Shown: piece after piece, positions 56,240-64,000 of the stretch
Numbering within the stretch: the first letter of the stretch is position 1
Layout of the letters: each line of letters starts with the position of its first letter
Origin: Methylorubrum extorquens
Lineage (GTDB): Bacteria > Pseudomonadota > Alphaproteobacteria > Rhizobiales > Beijerinckiaceae
Reading direction: 5' to 3'
Length of the DNA: 64,000 bases
Assembly: GCF_024169925.1 (NCBI RefSeq)
Contig: NZ_JALJXF010000001.1
Location: 4,408,001 to 4,472,000 of the forward strand
Position numbers and translations under genes: made by a program
The notes under the pieces: generated by a model
What the model was told of the DNA's origin: nothing
Database searches by the model: none
The model's input: the letters and a program-made list of their open reading frames with translations, nothing else

Positions 56240-56881
56240 TCAGCTCAGTCCGAGGCTCGCCAGGATCAGCCTCTGGGTGCTCTCCACCGTCTGCTCGAAG
56301 AAGGCCTCGTCGCCGAGGTCGCGCCCGGTGATGGCCTCCACCTGCACCGCGAAGTCGGCATAGTGCTGGGTGACCGCCCAGATCGCGAAGACGAGGTGGC
56401 GGGGATCGTGCGGGGCGATGCGCCCCTCCGCGATCCAGCCGCGCAGCACCGCGGCCTTGGCCTCGACCAAGTCCCGAAGGGGGCCTTCGAGTTCGGCGCG
56501 CAGCAGCGGCGCGCCCTGCACGATCTCCAGGCAGAACAGCCGCGAGGCCCGCGGCGCATCCCGCGACAGGGTGATCTTCGAGCGGATGTAGCGCTTGAGC
56601 GCCTCGGCCGGCTCGGATTCCGCATCGAGCGCCTGGAGCGGGTCGAGCCAGACATCGAGCACGCGCCGCAGCACGGCGACGTAGAGGTCTTCCTTGGTGC
56701 GGAAGTAGTAGAGCAGGTTCGTCTTCGAGAGCCCGGCGCGCAGGGCGATCTGGTCGAGGCTGGCGCCGTGCAGGCCGACGGTCGAGAAGATCTCCAGCCC
56801 GGCATCGAGCACGGCTTCCCGTCGCAGGGCGCCGTCGCGTCGCTGTCGGCGCGCGGGGGCCCCGATCTCGCTTCCGACCAC
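56240..56881 (-). CDS. rutR: RutR, uracil/thymine-responsive TetR regulator
   Basis: A 213-residue TetR protein whose whole length follows RutR: GLHGASLDQIALRAGLSKTNLLYYFRTKEDLYVAVLRRVLDVWLDPLQAL, SRLFCLEIVQGAPLLRAELEGPLRDLVEAKAAVLRGWIAEGRIAPHDPRHLVFAIWAVTQHYADFAVQVEAITG. It binds uracil or thymine and then leaves TTGACCA-type operators. It lies upstream of rutA on the same strand, 214 nt away, with the two operator matches in between. Confidence 0.93.
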   Translation of the reverse strand: MVGSEIGAPARRQRRDGALRREAVLDAGLEIFSTVGLHGASLDQIALRAGLSKTNLLYYFRTKEDLYVAVLRRVLDVWLDPLQALDAESEPAEALKRYIRSKITLSRDAPRASRLFCLEIVQGAPLLRAELEGPLRDLVEAKAAVLRGWIAEGRIAPHDPRHLVFAIWAVTQHYADFAVQVEAITGRDLGDEAFFEQTVESTQRLILASLGLS

Positions 56882-57024
56882 GCCAGAGTCTCCCGATCCG
56901 TCACCGCCCCTCGCGCGGCCTCCGGATCACGTATCCGATCCCGCGCGCGCGACCAATCGGCGACGCCGCGAGCCGTGCCGCCTTCGCGCCGGTCCCCCCG
57001 CACGACGAGGCCGGTCGATGGCTC

Positions 57025-57522
57025 TCACCCGCGTGTGATGATCCAGGGCTCGTCGAAGGAATGCTCCTCCAGGTTCACCCCGGGGCCGCCCCGGTCGATC
57101 ACCCAGAAATCCTGGGGCCGGTCGAGCGGCGTGAGGACGCCGTGCCACGTGCCGAGCGCGTAGCAGACGCCCTGGCCGGGGGCGGAGACGAAGGCCCGCG
57201 GCCGGCCGGGCCGGCCGCCCTCGTCCGGGCAGACGACGACGAGGAACGGCGCGGCGTTCAGGGGGATGAAGGCCTGGGCTCCGAGCGGGTGGCGCTCGAC
57301 GAGGCTCAGGCGGAGCGGCAGCGTATAGGGATCGGCCTCGACGAAGCCGATCACCACACCCCCGTCCGCACCCGCGACAGCCACCCGCGCAAGGTCGTGG
57401 AAGCGGCGGGCCTTGCCGGCGTTCATCGGCCGCGGGGCGACGTCCGCCCTGTCGATCACCGTGCCGAACGGGGCGAAGGCCTCCCGCGTCAGCGGCTCGA
57501 CCGGGATCCGCCGTTCGCTCAT
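57025..57522 (-). CDS. allA: Ureidoglycolate lyase
   Basis: A 165-residue cupin-like enzyme of AllA length: LTREAFAPFGTVIDR, ARRFHDLARV, LVERHPLGAQAFIPLNAAPFLVVV (the His and neighbouring residues of the metal/active site) and GTWHGVLTPL. It splits ureidoglycolate to glyoxylate and urea, the last purine-ring step. Start chosen at the ATGA overlap with the gene upstream; the longer frame is a shadow. Confidence 0.92.
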   Translation of the reverse strand: MSERRIPVEPLTREAFAPFGTVIDRADVAPRPMNAGKARRFHDLARVAVAGADGGVVIGFVEADPYTLPLRLSLVERHPLGAQAFIPLNAAPFLVVVCPDEGGRPGRPRAFVSAPGQGVCYALGTWHGVLTPLDRPQDFWVIDRGGPGVNLEEHSFDEPWIITRG

Positions 57523-58358
57523 CGGGAGGCGCCGAACGGCGCGAGCGCCGCGTGCCGGTTCACGTCCTTGTAGAGCAGGTAGCGGAAGGGGCCGGGGCCG
57601 CCCGCGTAGCAGGCCTGCGGGCAGAAGGCGCGCAGCCACAGGAAGTCGCCGGCCTCGACCTCGACCCAGTCGCGGTTGAGCCGATAGACCGCCTTGCCCT
57701 CCAGCACGAACAGGCCGTGCTCCATCACATGCGTCTCCTCGAACGGGATCGAGGCGCCGGGCTGGAGCGTGACGATGTTGACGTGCATGTCGTGGCGCAC
57801 ATCCTCGGGCGAGACGAAGCGGGTGGTGGCCCAGGCGCCGTCGGTGCCCGGCATCGCCGCCGGGGCGATCTCGGATTCGTGGGTGATGAGGGCCGGCGGA
57901 CAGGCGAGTCCCTCGACGCGCTCGTAGGCCTTGCGGATCCAGTGGAAGCGCGCCGGCTCGGCCCCCTCGCCGTGCAGGCTCCAGGCCGCCCCCGGCGGCA
58001 GATAGACGTAGCTGCCGGGGCGCAGGGCGTGCGCTTGGCCTTCGAGGACGAGGCGGAGGCGGCCGCCAACCACGAACAGCACGCCCTCGGCGCGGGCATC
58101 GGGCTCCGGCCGCTCGCTGCCGCCGCCGGGCGCCACCTCCATCAGGTACTGGGCGAAGGTCTCGGAGAAGCCCGACAGGGGCCGCGCCAGCATCCAGGCC
58201 CGCGTTCCCGTCCAGAACGGCAGCACGCTCGTGACGATGTCGCGCATCACCCCCTTCGGAATGACGGCGTAGGCCTCGGTCAACACGGCCCGGCCCGTCA
58301 TCAGCGCCGTCTGGGGAGGCAGGCCGCCGCAGGGCGGATTGTAGGGAGAAGCGGTCAT
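57519..58358 (-). CDS. allE: (S)-ureidoglycine aminohydrolase
   Basis: A 279-residue bicupin: YAVIPKGVMRDIVTSVLPFWTGTRAWMLARPLSGFSETFAQYLMEVAPGG opens the first cupin and VNIVTLQPGASIPFEETHVMEHGLFVLEGKAVYRLN the second, with the Glu/His Mn ligands in FEETHVMEHG. It deaminates ureidoglycine to ureidoglycolate, feeding AllA encoded immediately downstream with a 4-nt overlap. The allantoate amidohydrolase that makes ureidoglycine is not in the window. Confidence 0.93.
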   Translation of the reverse strand: MTASPYNPPCGGLPPQTALMTGRAVLTEAYAVIPKGVMRDIVTSVLPFWTGTRAWMLARPLSGFSETFAQYLMEVAPGGGSERPEPDARAEGVLFVVGGRLRLVLEGQAHALRPGSYVYLPPGAAWSLHGEGAEPARFHWIRKAYERVEGLACPPALITHESEIAPAAMPGTDGAWATTRFVSPEDVRHDMHVNIVTLQPGASIPFEETHVMEHGLFVLEGKAVYRLNRDWVEVEAGDFLWLRAFCPQACYAGGPGPFRYLLYKDVNRHAALAPFGASR

Positions 58359-58404
58359 TCGGAGGCGTTCCGTTGTCGCGAATGGCGAAGTCGGGGCGGA
58401 GATC

Positions 58405-59655
58405 TCAGCGCGCGGCGTCCGCGAGCCAGGCCGCGATCACGCCGCGCTCCGCATCGGTCATCTCGGTGACGTTGTTGGGCGGCATGTTGTGCGTCAGCAC
58501 GACCTGCAGGCGGATCGCCTCGGCCTGGCGGCCGATGGCCTCGGCGGTGTCGAGACGAACGCCCTTCGGCGCCACTGCGATCCCGTCCCAGACCGGCTCG
58601 GCCGCGTGGCACATGCCGCAGCGCCCCGCGACGAGTTCGACGATGGGGTCCGGCGGCACGGCGCGCCCGTGACCGGCCGAGGCCAGGGCGGTGGCCGGCG
58701 GGCCTTCGGCCTGCGGCGGCAGGCCCAGCACCGAACGGCCCCCGGCGCTGCCGGCGACGGCGAGGACGAAGGCGGCGGCCAGCCCCGCCGAGGCCACGGC
58801 CCAGGCCCACCAGGGCGAGCGGGCGTGGTCGGCATGGCGCACGTTGTAGAAGAAGCGGATCACCGCGCCCGAGGCGGTGACCAGGGCGACGATGAGCGGG
58901 ATCGTCGCCTTCGAGGCGAACAGCATCGGGTAGTGGTTGGCGATCATCATGAGGACGACCGGTAGGGTCAGGTAGTTGTTCTGCGCCGAGCGCTGCTTGG
59001 CCTGCTTGCCAAGACTTGGGTCCGGCCTCTCCCCCTTCAGCAGTGCGGCGACGACCTTGCGCTGGTTCGGGATGATGATGAAAAAGACGTTGCCGGCCAT
59101 CCAGGTCGCCATCAGGGCGCCGGTATGGATCAGGGCGCCGCGGCCGCTGAACACTTGCGAGAAGCCGAAGGCGGCGAGCGTGATGGCGAGCAGGCCGACC
59201 GCCGCGAGGCCGGTCTCGCTCTCGCCGAGCTTCGAGCGGCAGATGCGGTCGTAGACCAGCCAGCCGAGCGCCAGCGCCCCGACGCCGAGCGCCGCCGCGA
59301 CGGGGGCCGACAGGTCCATCACCGCCGGATCGACGAGATAGAGCCGCGACTGCGCGTAGTAGATCCAGGCCAGCAGCACGAAGCCCGACAGCCACGTCGT
59401 GTAGGCCTGCCACTTGTGCCAGGTGAGGTCCGGGGAGAGATGCTCCGGCGCGACGAAATACTTGCGCATCTCGTAGAAGCCGCCGCCATGCACCTGCCAG
59501 GCCGCGGCGCCTTCGCCGGCCGGGATGTCCGGCGTCCGCTTCAGCGAGGCGTCGAGATGCATGAAGAAGAACGACGAGCCGATCCAGGCCATCGCCGCGA
59601 CGATGTGGAGCCAGCGCAGCAGCAGGCTTCCCCATTCCCAGACGAAGCTTTCCAC
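58405..59655 (-). CDS. puuD: Membrane-bound urate hydroxylase with C-terminal cytochrome c
   Basis: A 416-residue protein. The N-terminal 290 residues hold about eight TM segments (WLHIVAAMAWIGSSFFFMHLD near the start, with conserved His) of the PuuD/urate-oxidase family, and the C-terminal 100 residues form a cytochrome c domain with the haem-binding site CGMCH (residues about 347-351; GRCGMCHAAEPVWDG) and distal Met in THNMPPNNVTEMT. It oxidises urate to 5-hydroxyisourate without making H2O2, passing electrons to the respiratory chain. It is first in an operon with allE and allA, and divergent from the LysR gene at 59786. Confidence 0.94.
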   Translation of the reverse strand: MESFVWEWGSLLLRWLHIVAAMAWIGSSFFFMHLDASLKRTPDIPAGEGAAAWQVHGGGFYEMRKYFVAPEHLSPDLTWHKWQAYTTWLSGFVLLAWIYYAQSRLYLVDPAVMDLSAPVAAALGVGALALGWLVYDRICRSKLGESETGLAAVGLLAITLAAFGFSQVFSGRGALIHTGALMATWMAGNVFFIIIPNQRKVVAALLKGERPDPSLGKQAKQRSAQNNYLTLPVVLMMIANHYPMLFASKATIPLIVALVTASGAVIRFFYNVRHADHARSPWWAWAVASAGLAAAFVLAVAGSAGGRSVLGLPPQAEGPPATALASAGHGRAVPPDPIVELVAGRCGMCHAAEPVWDGIAVAPKGVRLDTAEAIGRQAEAIRLQVVLTHNMPPNNVTEMTDAERGVIAAWLADAAR

Positions 59656-59785
59656 GGCCTCTCCCTCCCGTATCCGGCTGCAATTCTACCGCTGTCGGCA
59701 GGCCTGTATGCCCATCAAATTCCTTGCCAGTTTTCGAATTTTTCGCTCAATCGGGGGCAAGGCTCGGAAGGGGCTCGGAGGACGG

Positions 59786-60718
59786 ATGCTGTCCCTGGAG
59801 AGTATCCGCATCTTCATGCGCGCGGCGGAGACCGGCAGCTTCTCCGCCGCCGGCCGCTCACTGCGCCTGTCGCCCTCGGTGATCAGCTACCGCATCCAGA
59901 CGCTGGAGCAGCATCTCGGCTGCCTACTGCTCACCCGCACGACGCGGCGGATGAACCTGACGGAGGCCGGCCGCGTCTTCTACGACCGCTGCCTCGACAT
60001 CGCGGCCTCCGTGGAGCGCGCGGAGAAGAGCGTCGAGACCGAGGGCGCCGCGCCGCGCGGGACACTGAAGGTCACCGCCCCACTGACCCTGGGCCGGCGC
60101 GTCGTGGCGCCGCTGATCCCCGCCTTCCGCGAGCGCCACCCGGAGGCGGACGTCCACCTTCGGCTCTCCGATCATCTGCTCGACCTCGTGCAGGAGGCGG
60201 TCGACGTGGCGGTCCGTCTCGCGCAGTTGCGCGACTCGACCTTCACCCTGCGCAAGGTCGCAGATATCGAGCGGATCCTGTGTGCGTCACCGGCCTATCT
60301 CGCCGAGCATCCCGCCCCCGAGAGTCCGGCCGGGCTCATCGATCATGACTGCCTGCTGCTGCGGTTTCCCGGATCCGAGCAGTTCCGCTGGAGCTTGCGC
60401 GACGGCGACGAGGTCGTGACGCTGCCGGTCTCCGGGCCCATCGACGCGGATGACGGCGACGTGCTGACCGAATGGGCGCTCCAGGGGCAGGGCATCGTCC
60501 TCAAGCCCGTCTTCGAGGTGGCGCCCTACCTTGCCGACGGCCGCCTCGTGCCGGTCCTACCGGGCACGCCGCCGACACCGGTGACCCTCGGCGTCGTCTA
60601 CCTGTCGCGCAAGATGCTGCCCGCCCGCGCCAAGACCTTCGTCGAGATGACGACCGAGGCCCTGCGCGCCCATGTCGGCGCCGGGCTCGACCTGATCGGC
60701 CGGCGCCGGGCGCGGTAG
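59786..60718 (+). CDS. LysR family transcriptional regulator
   Basis: A 310-residue LTTR: HTH in residues 2-61 (SLESIRIFMRAAETGSFSAAGRSLRLSPSVISYRIQTLEQHLG). GGAGGACGG upstream supports ATG 59786. It is divergent from puuD across a 130-nt spacer, the classical LysR arrangement, so it is likely the activator of the puuD-allE-allA operon, and it is convergent with puuE-uraD. Effector could be urate or allantoin. Confidence 0.88.
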   Translation: MLSLESIRIFMRAAETGSFSAAGRSLRLSPSVISYRIQTLEQHLGCLLLTRTTRRMNLTEAGRVFYDRCLDIAASVERAEKSVETEGAAPRGTLKVTAPLTLGRRVVAPLIPAFRERHPEADVHLRLSDHLLDLVQEAVDVAVRLAQLRDSTFTLRKVADIERILCASPAYLAEHPAPESPAGLIDHDCLLLRFPGSEQFRWSLRDGDEVVTLPVSGPIDADDGDVLTEWALQGQGIVLKPVFEVAPYLADGRLVPVLPGTPPTPVTLGVVYLSRKMLPARAKTFVEMTTEALRAHVGAGLDLIGRRRAR

Positions 60719-60749
60719 GGACCGGTGCCGGGAGGCGGCTCGCGTGGGA

Positions 60750-62162
60750 TCAACCCTCCGAGGGCAGCCGGTCCTTCAGGCGGAGCCACGCGATCCGCTC
60801 GATCTGGCGCAACGCCTCCTGGAATTCCTGCTCGGGATCGTTGCGCAGCCGCTCCTCGAACGCCGTCAGGATCGCCTCGCGGCCGCTGCCCTTGATGGCC
60901 ATGACGAAGGGCAGGTCGAAGCGCGCGCGGTAGGCTGCGTTCAGCCGCTCGAACCGCGCCAACTCCTCGGGCGAGAGCGCGCCGAGGCCCGCACTGCCCT
61001 GCTCGGCGGTGGAGGCTTGCGTCAACTGCCCGGCCAGGGCGAGCCGGCCGGCGAGTTCGGGATGGGCGCGGATGAGGGCGCGCTGCCGCTCGGCGGGCAG
61101 GCCGCGCAGGGCGCCGACGAGGGCGGCATGAAGCCCCTCCGCGCTGTCTTCGCGGGCGGTGAGGCCGGCCTGCCACGCCCGGAGCGCGATCTCCGGCGTA
61201 TCCTCGAAGATGTCGCCGAACCGGGTGAGGAACTGCGCCGCGCTCATGGTGCTCGGGCGTAAGGCGTCGGCCGGGTGCCGCGCCGTCCAGTGCCGGGCGA
61301 TGTCGATGCGGCGCGCCAGCCAGACGCCGTCATGGGCGGCGACGTGGTCGAGGAAGCGCGCGATCGCGGCGATGCGGCCGGGCCGGCCGACCAGACGGCA
61401 GTGCAGCCCCACCGACATCATCTTCGGTGCGGCGGCGCCCTCCGCGTAGAGCGCGTCGAAGGTGTCGCGCAGGTAGGTGAAGAAGTGCTCGCCGGTGTTG
61501 AAGCCCTGCGCGGTGGCGAAGCGCATGTCGTTCGCATCGAGGGTGTAGGGCACCACGAGGCCGGTGCCGGCCCGCCCGTACAGCCAGTAGGGCAGGTCGT
61601 CGGCGTAGGAATCGGCGAGATAGGCAAAGCCCCGTTCCAGGCCGAGTTCCAGCGTGTTGACGGAGGAGCGGCCGGTATACCAGCCGAGGGGGCGCTCGCC
61701 CGTCACTTCCGCGTGCAGGCGGATCGCCGCATCCATCTGCGCCGCCTCCTCCGCGCGTGGCATGTCGCGGTAATCGATCCACTTCAGGCCGTGGCTGGCG
61801 ATCTCCCACGCCGCCTCCCGCATCGCGGCCACGACGTCCGGGTTGCGCGCGAGCGCGGTGGCGACGCCGAACACGGTCACCGGCACGCCGCGTTGCGTGA
61901 ACAGCTGCCACAGCCGCCAGAAGCCGGCGCGGGCGCCGTACTCGTAGATCGACTCCATGTTCATGTGGCGCATGCCCGGCCAGGGCGCGGCGCCGACGAT
62001 CTCGGACAGGAACGCCTCGGAGGCCGCATCCCCGTGCAGGATGCAGTTCTCAGCCCCCTCCTCGTAGTTGAGCACGATCTGCACGGCGATCCGGGCGCCG
62101 CCGGGCCAATCCGCCTGCGGAACGTTGCGGCCGTATCCGATCAGGTCGCGGGAGGTGTGCAT
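60750..62162 (-). CDS. puuE-uraD: Bifunctional allantoinase (PuuE) / OHCU decarboxylase (UraD) fusion
   Basis: A 470-residue fusion. Residues 1-300 are a PuuE-type allantoinase of the polysaccharide-deacetylase fold ([45 protein letters not shown]). Residues about 306-470 are 2-oxo-4-hydroxy-4-carboxy-5-ureidoimidazoline decarboxylase with [22 protein letters not shown] and [14 protein letters not shown]. One chain thus makes (S)-allantoin and opens it to allantoate. The start (ATG 62162) has AGGTG upstream; longer frames are not conserved. Confidence 0.93.
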   Translation of the reverse strand: MHTSRDLIGYGRNVPQADWPGGARIAVQIVLNYEEGAENCILHGDAASEAFLSEIVGAAPWPGMRHMNMESIYEYGARAGFWRLWQLFTQRGVPVTVFGVATALARNPDVVAAMREAAWEIASHGLKWIDYRDMPRAEEAAQMDAAIRLHAEVTGERPLGWYTGRSSVNTLELGLERGFAYLADSYADDLPYWLYGRAGTGLVVPYTLDANDMRFATAQGFNTGEHFFTYLRDTFDALYAEGAAAPKMMSVGLHCRLVGRPGRIAAIARFLDHVAAHDGVWLARRIDIARHWTARHPADALRPSTMSAAQFLTRFGDIFEDTPEIALRAWQAGLTAREDSAEGLHAALVGALRGLPAERQRALIRAHPELAGRLALAGQLTQASTAEQGSAGLGALSPEELARFERLNAAYRARFDLPFVMAIKGSGREAILTAFEERLRNDPEQEFQEALRQIERIAWLRLKDRLPSEG

Positions 62163-62397
62163 CGATGACCCCGGGTCTGCCGCGCAGGCGCGCGGATCGT
62201 TCCGACTCGCTTCGGAAGGTTGCGAAGATGCAACGATAGCGCCGCGCGGATTCCTGATCTGTCGGACTTTTCGAAAGCTGCTCCCGAAAATCCGGGTTGG
62301 TGCATGGGACCCGATCTGCAAGGTTGCGGTGTCGGCAAAGCGCGGCCCTCGGGCAGCCGCGGATCGCCCGGCGACTCCGGAGGAGGAACCGCATCCC

Positions 62398-62796
62398 ATG
62401 GCCGTCGCAAACCCCGCCGCACCACCGGACGCCCGGCGGCTCACGACCCACGTGCTCGACACGTCCACCGGCCGCCCGGCGGCGGGACTGGCCCTTCAGC
62501 TTCTGCGCATCGAGGGTGCCTCCCGCACGCTCCTCAAGACGGTGGCGACCAATGCCGACGGCCGCTGCGACGCGCCCCTCCTCTCGGGCGAGGCGATGGA
62601 GCCCGGCACCTACGAGATCGCCTTCGAGGTCGGCGCCTACTTCGCCCGCACCGCCGCCGGCGGCGAACCGCCGTCCTTCCTCGACATCGTACCCGTGCGC
62701 TTCCGGATCGCGCAGGAGGGCCCGGACGTCCCCCCTCATCTCCACGTGCCGCTCCTGATCTCCCCCTATGGCTACAGCACCTATCGCGGAAGCTGA
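62398..62796 (+). CDS. uraH: 5-hydroxyisourate hydrolase
   Basis: A 132-residue transthyretin-like protein: [26 protein letters not shown] (His in TTHVLD), [34 protein letters not shown] with the HxH and the C-terminal YRGS signature. GGAGGAGG at 62379-62386 precedes the start. It hydrolyses 5-hydroxyisourate to OHCU, the substrate of the UraD domain. It is divergent from puuE-uraD, a likely shared promoter region (62163-62397). Confidence 0.95.
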   Translation: MAVANPAAPPDARRLTTHVLDTSTGRPAAGLALQLLRIEGASRTLLKTVATNADGRCDAPLLSGEAMEPGTYEIAFEVGAYFARTAAGGEPPSFLDIVPVRFRIAQEGPDVPPHLHVPLLISPYGYSTYRGS

Positions 62797-63185
62797 GCCC
62801 TGGGCGGACGCAGCCCAGACGGCTCCGCCGCCGACGCCGATCGGCCCCACGCGGTGGTCCGAGTTCGAAGTGAGCGCTGGATTCAGGGTCAGGTGTCGTG
62901 CAGAAGGCCGATGCCGAGGCAGCCCGCAGGGTGAGCGCATCGAAGGGCGGCAGCCTCGTCCCGGCTCACGACCTCGACGCCTCAGCGATCCTCGATCAGG
63001 CACAGGGGGCGGAACGAGCCGCCCGACGCCTTCCCAGGGAACGGCTCCGCCGCCGCTCGCAGGAGCCCTCGTACGGGCTTCTGGCACCACCGGAGCGCAT
63101 CGCGACCGAGGAACGGCGGCGATCTGAGTCGGGTGGCAGCCGCGACGCCTGCGCCGGGGCGGCAGGCTGCGTTCGATCAGAGGAC

Positions 63186-63296
63186 TTATGCCGCCCAGGC
63201 CAAAATCAATACGCCGCTGAGGAACATGGCATAGGTCGCGAGCAGCGCGGAAATCTCACGGTGCTTCGAAACGACGGCGCGGGGGACGGACAGCAT
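63186..63296 (-). CDS. Possible 36-residue single-pass membrane protein
   Basis: The frame reads a short basic start (LSVPRAVVSKHRE) and one hydrophobic helix (ISALLATYAMFLSGVLILAW) ending at a TAA. Composition is protein-like compared with the surroundings. There is no clear ribosome-binding site; a TTG 12 nt upstream is an alternative start. Confidence 0.3.
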   Translation of the reverse strand: MLSVPRAVVSKHREISALLATYAMFLSGVLILAWAA

Positions 63297-63569
63297 GGCG
63301 GCGATCAATCACGAGGTGACCGGATCAGGCTGATAGCCAAACCTTGACGGATTTGGAGAGGCCAGGGCTCTGTTTCGCAAGAAAAGACGAAGTGTTGCGC
63401 GCTAGCGACTCTTTTCCGGGGCCGATCCTGCCCGCCACCGCCTGCCGTCCCATTTCCCCTTCGGCGTGCCGTGATGAGCGTGCCCCGCCCGACCCGGCCC
63501 GGCGGGTTTCCTGGCGATGAGCACAATCTTCTCGACCCCGCGCACTGGACGCCTCCCCACGAAACGCCG

Positions 63570-63605
63570 CGCGCACCGTATCCGGGACGGGGTGCGCGGT
63601 TTTTT
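63570..63605 (+). terminator. Rho-independent terminator without an upstream gene
   Basis: Stem CGCGCACC / GGTGCGCG (extending outward to nearby G-C pairs) followed by GTTTTTT. The nearest + strand gene ends 770 nt upstream (uraH), so it may end an unannotated small RNA or act as an attenuator for the gene at 63706. Confidence 0.55.
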
Positions 63606-63705
63606 GGCGTCAGTGCGATCCGCGCCCTGCCTCATGAGACGCATCCTCGCTTAACCGCTACGCTGCGCCATATGCTCGCCGAGTAGAGAACGGGATGAAG
63701 CGACT

Positions 63706-64000
63706 GTGAGCGTCGGACTGCTAGCCCTCTTGGATGACGTGGTCGCCCTGACAAAGGTTGCGGCCGCTTCGCTGGACGACGTGGCGGCCCAGGCCGCCAA
63801 AGCCGGGACCAAGGCGGCCGGCGTCGTGATCGACGACGCCGCGGTCACGCCGCGCTACGTCGTGGGCTTCTCGCCGGATCGCGAATTGCCGATCGTCTGG
63901 CGTATCGCCCGCGGCTCGCTCATCAACAAGTTGGTGTTCCTGCTGCCGGCCGCGCTGCTGCTCAGCGCCTTCGCGCCCTGGGCGATCACGCCGCTCCTGC
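63706..64000 (+). CDS. DUF808 (YedI) family membrane protein, 3' truncated by window
   Basis: GTG start at 63706; the frame is open to the window end (98 codons). SVGLLALLDDVVALTKVAAASLDDVAAQAAKAGTKAAGVVIDDAAVTPRYVVGFSPDRELPIVWRIARGSLINKLVFLLPAALLLSAFAPWAITPLL is the DUF808 N-terminal half. Function unknown. The ribosome-binding site is weak. Confidence 0.88.
   Translation, partial: MSVGLLALLDDVVALTKVAAASLDDVAAQAAKAGTKAAGVVIDDAAVTPRYVVGFSPDRELPIVWRIARGSLINKLVFLLPAALLLSAFAPWAITPLL

Larger units (their letters stand above)
62797..63705. other. Gene-poor region downstream of uraH
   Basis: About 900 nt. The only supported items are a possible 36-residue membrane protein on the minus strand (63186) and a terminator-like hairpin (63570). 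Other frames are Arg/Pro/Gly-rich and look non-coding. Confidence 0.5.

Noticed and set aside
62898..63347. 149-codon + frame downstream of uraH
   Set aside because: Low-complexity Arg/Gly/Glu composition, no start signal, and overlaps the better small minus-strand frame.
63471..63686. 71-codon + frame crossing the orphan terminator
   Set aside because: The frame runs through the terminator hairpin and its T-tract, which argues against it being translated.

Overview
The window reads as one chromosomal segment of a high-GC alphaproteobacterium. Gene content, the RutR operator type and the style of intergenic palindromes suggest a Methylobacterium/Methylorubrum-like member of Hyphomicrobiales; this is inference, since no rRNA or housekeeping marker is present. 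I see no tRNA, rRNA, CRISPR array or intact mobile element.

Left part (1-11234): the 3' portion of an RND efflux pump, a TetR regulator, a secreted SMP-30-like beta-propeller protein, a hotdog thioesterase, a thiolase, a MATE exporter, a DoxX membrane protein, a short-chain dehydrogenase, a SAM methyltransferase and a thioredoxin-reductase-like flavoprotein. Two AT-rich operator-like palindromes with the same architecture (8111 and 10219) tie the dehydrogenase to the methyltransferase/flavoprotein pair. Next (11498-18059) comes a complete vitamin B12 uptake operon: promoter, cobalamin riboswitch, btuB, btuF, btuC, btuD, and two tightly coupled extra genes (a conserved unknown and a P-loop kinase). 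An IS3-type transposase relic follows.

Central and right part (18536-62796): an unusually broad nucleobase and ureide catabolic region. Guanine deaminase and an XdhD-type fused molybdenum hydroxylase can make xanthine and urate, and 8-oxoguanine deaminase gives urate directly. A urate/xanthine permease, a Tsx-like outer-membrane channel and two BMP-type ABC transporters supply substrates. Urate is then handled by membrane-bound PuuD, UraH and a PuuE-UraD fusion (to allantoate), then AllE and AllA (ureidoglycine to glyoxylate and urea). AtzG/AtzE/AtzH (HpxX/Y/Z) would act on oxalurate or carboxybiuret, and a formamidase plus a biuret-hydrolase-like enzyme sit inside the second ABC operon. Uracil is handled by rutR and rutABCDF followed by a four-gene NMT1-type ABC importer, with two RutR operator matches ahead of rutA. 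Allantoate amidohydrolase, RutE, RutG and allophanate hydrolase are not in the window.

Between the purine and xanthine dehydrogenase blocks (about 39.8-42.2 kb) lies a gene-poor patch. It holds four tiny secreted proteins sharing a 14-residue 'PAG...TAPGG' motif and a near-perfect parS (ParB) site. The window ends with an orphan terminator and the start of a DUF808/YedI gene.
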